A stretch of 64,000 nt of DNA, from NCBI GenBank assembly GCA_030248225.1, contig JASANE010007290.1, positions 1 through 64,000 of the forward strand, in the 5' to 3' direction. Positions 12,001-21,000 of the stretch are shown here, one piece after another. The notes below the pieces were generated by a model, which saw only the letters and a program-made list of their open reading frames with translations, made no database searches and was not told where the DNA came from. How positions within the stretch are numbered: the first letter of the stretch is position 1; every line of letters begins with the position of its first letter. The position numbers and the translations under genes are program-made. This DNA is from Trileptium ribeirensis (taxonomy: Eukaryota > Nematoda > Enoplea > Enoplida > Thoracostomopsidae).

Positions 12001-15000
12001 AGATATGTTATTATTATATTTTTAAGCGTGAAAATAATTTTGTTGAACTTTAGAAATTGCTGAAACACTTTGCATTTATGCCGGTATTTTTATTAGAAAC
12101 GGGATTTCTTTATGAGGGGGTGGGGCACAAAAATATGCGGGCGCTTTTTATGGGGAGCAGATTCTGCCTTAAGTGATAAAGTTGGCTCATGGAGGTCTCG
12201 TCTTCCGATTTGGAAAAGCCAGCTGAATAGCGTTAGGCATTGTGATTAGTCGGCGTATATGGGAATAGTTGTAAAAACTTTCAAGTTGTATGCTCGTGTG
12301 TTGCATTAACCGAGTACATGAGTACACAAAAATGGCTCGAAAATAAAACTGAAATAATATCATCCAACGCTATGTTCTATTGTTTGTTTCAGTGTGCGCG
12401 CCATCGATTGTCGACAAGGTTATACATCCCGGTGGTCAAGCTGAAGGTGGTAGTGGATTTCCAATCCCGGCAAATATTGTTTCGTTGTTCGTTTGGTTTG
12501 CGTGTCTGATGTATGCGAGGTAAGTAAGTATTATTTCACTGCTCAACTTGTGCAATAATTTGCAACTTTCTCATTGTGTTGTTATGAGTGTTTTTTCTGG
12601 TAGATCTAATATTGGAAACAATCGAAACTACATATTTGGTGTATGTCACTTATGCTCACCATTTTGCATATACTGCGTTGCACTGAAACAAAAGATTATG
12701 GTTCGCTGGATTACAACCAGTTTGCACAAAACATGTAAAAATATAAAGAAACTATGGGTCCATTTTTGGATATTGACTATGTATAGTAAGATGTTGTTAA
12801 AATGGCATTAGCTGTTAAAAATATTTGTTGTTTGTTTGAACTGATTCTATTTTAATTCCGCAATACAAATGGTATGTTGCAAATGTGTACATTGGACGTC
12901 GTTTTTTCCGTCGTCCCAGCGTCACGTATGCAACACGAGAATTGTTTTTCATCATTATTTGTTATTTACCTACAGTAAAAAATAAGTGTCATCTTTCGAA
13001 GGCACGAACTAATGTTGAACAGAACAAAAATTATTTATTGTTGAACAATACTCGAAAATTTTTAAACAAACTTCGAACAGCTCTCGAACAAATTTAAAAC
13101 AGCGCTCCATGATTTCGAACAGTCCTTTAACATAATTTTGAATTTGTCGAACGAACGTCGCTCAAATCTGGCGAGTACTGTACTTGTTTCAGTATTCGTT
13201 CTTCGTCGAATACGTCAGTCGGCAAAATAACTGGAGGAAAATCCGCAAACGATACGAGTGGTGAATCGGGTACAGGTTAGCCTTTTTGTGATTATTCTTT
13301 TCATTTCTGATGGTCGACAGATTAAGTATTTTCGATTGCATCTGTGCGGAAACAGGTTTTATAAACTATGTGCCACAGGAACACGGACATCTCCGCAATT
13401 GTGTCAAGTTTGTTCGCAAAAAGTGTCAAAAAATTTGAACTGGTGCTAAATTTTTACACGATATCTGGGATTTTAGATGTGGTAGTATTTTCATAAAGTT
13501 GAAAGTATGGTGCTGTGAGTGGCGTCCCTCAATTCAAGAATCAGGGATTGCCTGACAGCTATGCAATGCTAGTTGAAATTGGATGAGCGAAACAAATATA
13601 AATTAAAAACTGTCAGCGCAATAAAAATTGTCTTTCTAGGTGAAAGTTCCGCATCTTGATGGATTTTCGCATTTTTATTGGACTCGGAACAGTCTAATAA
13701 TATTGTGTACATAGTCTTACGTTTGTACTGCTCTAATGATTTTGCTTTAAAATATCATAAACCGGCATGAATTGAGAAATGATCACATGGGGTCGCTCGA
13801 GATGTAACGATAGGAGTATAAGGCTACTTATCACGTTGAACGTGTAGGTTGTTTTAACCCCAGATTGGGTGTGTCATTAACCTTGCCGGACGTACCATAG
13901 GAAAATTTGGTAAATTTTGGCACCGAAAATAGTCAATACTAGATGTGCTACTTTGTCAATACAAATATTTGTAGGTTATTACAGTGTGTCTATATGTTCT
14001 CGTAGTTGCTAATATGACAAAAGCAAATGTATTTTTGTGGTAATTATTAATATAGCAAACGTTGGGGTCCTGCAACGTAGAACCCCTCATCATCAAACTA
14101 TAATTTTTCATAATACCTGTGATTAATAAATTGCTATATTTTTCGTCTTTTTGGTCATTGGAACAAGATATAAAGAGTTGTTCGGTTTTATGTATGACTA
14201 AAATGACATTAGCGTTGTCAACAAAGTATTGTCGTTGTGTAATTACTGTCATGGGACTTTAAATAGGCTCCGCGGTCTGAACATGGTTCGACGAAATAGT
14301 CGATATCCACAAAGTAGCCCTACTCGCTCTGTTTTCTCTGGCTTTGCTAGTTACACATATATTATGCAGTTCTCAGGGGGATCGGATTAAAAATGGTAAA
14401 CTACAGCGTTGCGATATGATACGTTTTGCCACAGCATCCGTTTTGGAGCTAATGTTTCAAAATGTATTTCAAAAAAGGGAAATTCCCAAAAGTTTGACTG
14501 AGATTCGTGCATGTTTTAGGTGAACGATGTACTTATTTGGTTATTATTAACCCGTCCTCTACATTAGTTTCATTGTTTAAACTCAAATTGAGTACATCGT
14601 TAGCCGTTTATAACACCGCACGGGGCTACACATGTTCAATTTTGACATCAAAAATCTCAATATGGAGTCAAGTTTCCCTGCAGTGGCTCTGTGACGTCAA
14701 TTTGGAATTTACCCTTTTACGATTTAGTCATTTAGCGTAGATAAGGGATGCGTGCTCCGTTGTCTGTCTCTTCGGAAGTAACTAGTCATTTAGCGTAGAC
14801 AAGTCATGCGTGCTCCGTTCTTTGCTGCTTCGAAAATAACTAGTCATTTAGCATACACAAGCGATGCGTGTTCTGTTGTCTTATCGCTTCGAAAATAACT
14901 AGTCATTTAGCGTACACAAGCGATGCGTGCTCCGTTGTCTGTCGCTTCGAAAATAACTAATGTGTATAAAGCTTACTCAATTTACTTGGGCAGGCATGGT

Positions 15001-18000
15001 GTTGTATGTGAGGCGTAAAATATTTTCGTTGGGCATAACCTGGAGGAAGTAAAATTTTTCTGAACATAAATTTTCATGGCCATTTATCTATTCTCTTCAC
15101 CAGTTCAGTATAAAACAGCTGCGCTAAAGTGGCTTTAATCTGTCCTGTCCACTGCATTGGGAAAAGTGGGAGTGGAACTTCGGGGACCACCATGTTCATT
15201 CTCGAGTGAAATTCAAAAATGGTGTGAGTGAATAAATTATGCTTAAAGCGCTAAGTATTATTTTGATCTACTTTTACTATCTAAAAATTTTCGCGCGTAA
15301 AAAAATTTCCATACACAAAACTTAGATTTAGAGACATTAATAAATTAAATGTTTAATTGAAGATGCAGTGTTTCGGGCGAGTGGGGAGCGGACGTGGGGA
15401 AAATCTCATGAACACATTGGACTTGGATAGAGGGGTCTCATCTTTCCGCACACTGTGGACAGGCCAGTTAATGTTGACCAAATCCCCTTATATATTTATC
15501 ATTCCGTAGTTTTCAAATGTGGCATTCACTGTAAATTTAAAGCGATTCGAGATATAATGCCTTTATTTATAGTACTTTAGTGGCTGCACCATTACAGACA
15601 GCGTAATTTTTTGTTGCCGATATCTGTTAGGATCCGTGTCGGCTATGTGGCATTTAGCAAGACTTCTTTCCGGTATTCGGTCATCCCGGAATTTACTTAT
15701 CGAAATCATTCTTTCTGAAATTCGCTTTGATACTTTCGCGGTATAAAAATCTTTACTGTGGATTGATTTGTGTTGTATTGACTTGATAATTTTTGTATAA
15801 TAAAACGTAATAAAGCATAGTTCATCATAATTGTTCAGCATACAGTAGCGAAAATATAAATATGCACTATTCGCTATTAATTGTTTAGTTGGTGGCGGTG
15901 TAATTGTTTGTTGCTGTCTCCGTGCACAAATACTGTACCGTTGCATGCGGATAGCAAGTTATGTGCAGTTATAGATTTGTCTTAAATACATTGCATGTAT
16001 ACACCGTTTTTAAAATTATAGAGCAAGCAAAATTTTGCTACCTTTGCAGCAAATTGCATCACTATAGACAGAGAAACACAAGAGCGGCATAGTGTCATTT
16101 AGGGGTTTAAGATAATGGCGTTTTTCAATAGGTGCGTACCGTTACACCCTAGTTGAAGCGATGATAAAATGTCGAAATTGATTCGAATTTATTAGTCTTT
16201 TTACGTTTTTTCGTAACTATCATATTATGATTTCTAATGTTCGAGTAAACTTAACCTGCACCCGCCTGCTATTTTTCTATTGTGAAATAAATGCATTACC
16301 GAACTCTACTCAAGCAAAAATTGTTATTTCATGCTTGTGAACAGAATTTTATCTCTTGAATTAAAAATAGCCGTGCTTACGAACAATAAGTGCAAAACTA
16401 TAGGCCCTTTCGTTTTTGTCGTAGCAGTTACATTACTTCGTTTGCGAACAGCGAAAGATCCTAATTGAAAACTAATAATCGTTATGGAATTGTTATTGGC
16501 TAACTGCAAATCACTACTTGTCTCCTGGCAGTGAACCAAATCCCCTTTTTTAGTTGTTTCATGACAGTGGATGTGGCTTTGACATATGGTTTTACAAAAT
16601 GGGATGGTCACTGGGCTCAGGTTAAGTTTAGTCGCTCATAGTGGAGTAGTAAAAATTATAGATGCATCGAAGTAGCTGTCTGGTTCTATCAGATTTGAAG
16701 AAATGCAGTCAGAAATGTGGCTTTTAGTTACGTACAGAGTCACCCTAGTGTTTATAGCTTTGTACAGAAGTCGGACGGTAATTGAAAAATTATTTCGAGT
16801 TCTCAGGCAAACTGAGAACATCGGTGGAACAAAATTTATTCGAATAATAATATCTTTCAAATTTGTCAAACAAGCAATACATTCTTGTTTATATTCCGTC
16901 TTAGATTGTAGAACTGCTGTCCGACTTCTGCTCTATCGTTCATCTGAAAGATATAATACTGACTTTGCAACAAAATATTGAACGGTCATTATTAACTGTT
17001 TTCTGCAAAGTGCATCACCAGGGAATAATCGGAACTGTCCTTTTAAAGGGCATCCGGAAAAGGAACCTGGTTTTCGAAACTTATACATAGTAAAACAGAT
17101 GAAGATAGAAATGAAGATACAGTTGATTTAAAATATAGTAAAATTACTTTTACATCAGACTTTGTGTATTGCGATGACATTATTGCCTCTTTGAAATTTT
17201 GAAGAGACTGAGGTAGTTAATAAGGATAATTTATTGATCAGTATGTCGTTTTATACACCCAGAGCAAATGCATTCCTTCCACTATACGAACTTTGGTAAA
17301 TTGTGTCAAACTGAATGTGCTTCTAATGCATGGAGCGTAGGCTTTGTTTTGTTAACAAATTCCTGCTGGGTTAAGATGAAATATTCCTATTGAAATTATG
17401 TGTCATACTAACGTTTCACAGGCATTTTCCTGAGTAGGCTAATCTGTACTTTTGTTTGGTTGTCTTGGAACCTAGTCATTGTGTATATATTACGTGTTTG
17501 GACCGCAGATGAAGCAAAAATGTGGACATTTATAAACAAAATTTTTAAACCGAGTTCCGGTATGGTTTTTGACTTTTGCCGGGACCGGAATTCCGGTTAC
17601 TCCCTGTGCACTACATCTGATGCAGTGTAAACTAAAACATCACGCTCGCTGAGTTTGTCGTAGGCGGTGCGTTTGCGCGTGCGGTTTTATTCGCTCGCTT
17701 TGTGAAGTTCCTTAAGGAACAGCGCAGCAACTCCTATATAACTATATCTTCCTATAATATCTAGTGGCTAACGTACGAAGCTCCCATTTAAGCTATACAG
17801 GTTCAATCCGTCGCTGTTGTAAGATTTTTTAACAGTGCACAAAATTAATTACCTATTAATTCACGCAAGGAAGGGTTTATTCGCACAATGATGTTGAGCG
17901 GCCTGCTTTTTTGGCGAAAATGATGCTGATCTCGCCATTTAGGGAGTTTTGTCGATTTTGTGTCTATCAGTTTAGTGGTAAGAAGGCTTATGTAATGTTA

Positions 18001-21000
18001 CATGTATTTTTAGCTTACCGAAGCATGCGAGCAGATGAAGTGCATGACTCGAGTAAGCAGTAAATTTAGTGTTTTTGAAAAACTCCAGACAAATTTTCAT
18101 GTGACTTGTTTATATTTTAATTTCGTGTGCGCGTAAAAGGAGATGAACTTGATGGTATGGCTCAGCGTTAAACTAAGAATTTATTACAATCAGGTAGAAT
18201 TATGGATATGTCTTTAGTTTTCCAATTGTGGTGGCTATGATTTTATATAGTTTCTGGGGATTCTAGCTGTATAGTTGCTATTGCTGTGGGATTCGCTTTT
18301 GTGATCCCAATTTCGTGCATGCACCAGTTGTTCCACGGAAAATGGTCTCCCTGGTATTAACTAATCTTGTGTACATAGTACTGTATTGATCATTTTACAG
18401 TCCGGTTCTCAGTTGGTGCAGTTAGATTAAATCTTGCAACCACTAGAATCATATGATTAATAGTTAGTGTCGTGTTGTGCAGGCAAATTGAGAATAGATA
18501 ATATTAATATTGTTGATCGTAGTCAATAATTGGGTCGTGTGGATATTTTGAAATTCCTAGAGTAGTACATAGGCATTTCACCGACTAACCCAATTTGTTT
18601 GTAGTTAATCACACATCAAGCGGTCGACCCCTGTTACATTACCATTTGTAGTTACCTGTAAACCTTTCACAACACTCACTGGTTTTGTGATGAAAATCAG
18701 GTGTAATTAATCCATTAGTTTAAAACAATTTATATCTTGAATGCAAAATTTTTTCGTTATGGAAAGCGCATTTTACACCGCAAATTGTTTAGTACAGTAC
18801 CCTACACATCATAGAACACTCGCGCTAAATTGAAAACTATAGAGCATTTTTCTAACGCAACGACCAATGATGCAGCTCCATAACTTTAAGAAAAAAATGC
18901 ATTTTTCAAAGTAAAACTGTTGCAGTAGCATATTTACATTGGTATGTCATTGTTAGTGTAAGAACATTTTTAGCTTCAAACCTGTTTCGCCCACCCAAAT
19001 GAGCACGCTCTACCAAACGTTAGCTTCTTTCCCGATTACATTTTCTTATTATCGTAATTACAAAATGCGGCTTAGTTGCTAAGAATACAATGCAACGTAC
19101 AGTACTCGTCAGAATTCACTGTCGTAATCCGGTCGTAATCACGAACACCTCTCGCACAAAGTACGAATAGCTGTCCAACGGATTTACAAACAGCGCTCCA
19201 AAAATTCGAACACATCTGAACAAAATTCTGACACTTCGTATGAACATCGAATGAACATCATTCATTTCTGGCTAGTACTGTATCTTATTTAGATGCTCCA
19301 CCATTAGTTGTCTGCGAATGTATCTATATTCATAGTTGGGCGGGCAGACAGTATGAACGCTCACTCACTGCATGGTCGGCTATAAATTAATAATCGGTAA
19401 TCGTCTTGTTGTGGGGTGATGTATTTTGTTTCTACTGGTGTCGGTTTGTGTTTGCACCGAGGCGCTCTTGTAGGGTAGAAATTATTGTTCTTTGTGTTAT
19501 ATCTACAATAGAAACGTCAGAAACTACACTCTTAACAAAATGTACATAATTGAATTAGCAAAAACTGCTAAGCTTATCAAATAGGTCAGCTGGCCGCGTC
19601 ATCACACAACAACCAGTCATTCCAAGTCCAATATATACGTCTTGTATTATTGCAGAAGCCATATTTCGCTGCCCTTTACACACACTGTACTATTATGTTA
19701 TGATTAAGTTATGATCAATGTATATCGTAATATATTTTCAATAAGTATCTCGCATGCGAAGGTGAAACGGAGTGAGCGTAGTTTCATTTTTAAGCTACCA
19801 TTTTCTGTCATCGCCTGTAACAGGTTGTGTTTGATGCATGTATCACACTAGAACCTCTGAATCGCTGAACCCATTGAAAAATCTAAAATCTCGTCGACCC
19901 TAAAACCATCGAAAACAAGTGACATCGCATCAAATATTTATGCTAGCCGAACCATTGTATGCAGCATACCAAAATCCTATATTTAGACCATTCTTGGTCG
20001 CGTGTACGCAATTATACATAACCCAACTACTGAAGACAGACTGTTTTGAAAGCCGGGTTCATTGACCCTAAACCCGTTACAAAACTTTAAAAAAGGCATA
20101 AAATATTCGTGTTGATCACTATATAACCAAACAATTGGGTCATGGTATTTATCACACCGAAAAACTTCTATATGGACTATTTTTTGGTGCCATGCATCAA
20201 GCAACTCAAGACAGACTATATTCTGGAAATCAGGATCATTGACCTTAAACCTATTGAAACCCCATGAAAAGGCGTTAAATGATGTTGGACCCTAGATAAC
20301 CAAATCACTATGTTCAGCCTTTAGAAAAACCGAAATATAGATATTCTTGATATTCTGCACGCAATATACAACCAATCGGTTGAAAACGCACTACATTTCA
20401 GTCAGACATCGGTTTCGTGAACCGTAAAACCCTTTAACCCCTCTGAAAACGTGCAATATAGTCAAGTTCGGCGCTAGATAGTAAAACCATGGTATTCAAC
20501 ATGTTTTATAACTTAATAAACTCTCATTGTGGTAAAGTAAAGACACGCAATAACATGCTTAAGTTTGAAAATCGCTATTAGTATAGCAATAATTTGAATA
20601 ATCGCTATAGTAAGGGATCGGCGAACTGCATTCGGAGCCACAGCGGTCCATCTAGTTGTCCCAAAAAACTCGTGCCAGCAAGGTTGTATATCTGGCTAAG
20701 TTGATTTTGTAGATTTCAATGAGATGAAATGATCAGGTGAACAAACGAAATTGCGTCCGTCCGCCTTTGGACGAAATTGCGTCCGTCCGCCTTTGGACGA
20801 AATTGCGTCCGTCCGCGTCTTAGTCAATCTGCGTCTTCCTCCGTCCACGTGTGCATTTATTTTTCTCCGTGACTGTATGTTTGTAACCATTATAAATAAA
20901 CAGGACGTATGTATGTTGCCGAGTCAGCATGTAACCATTGTGCTGTTGAAAAATTTTGGATCCCTGTATGCATTACATACATGACTTACGTTATGATTAA

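Noticed and set aside
14725..14959. CRISPR-like array
   Set aside because: Units are directly tandem with no unique spacers, in an animal intron; it is a minisatellite.
15563..15946. 127-codon minus-strand frame
   Set aside because: Low-complexity start, no motif, within SERINC intron 8; judged a chance frame.
17764..17810. tRNA gene or intact SINE
   Set aside because: A- and B-box-like words are present, but no cloverleaf pairs (the T stem fails), and no tail or target duplication is seen.
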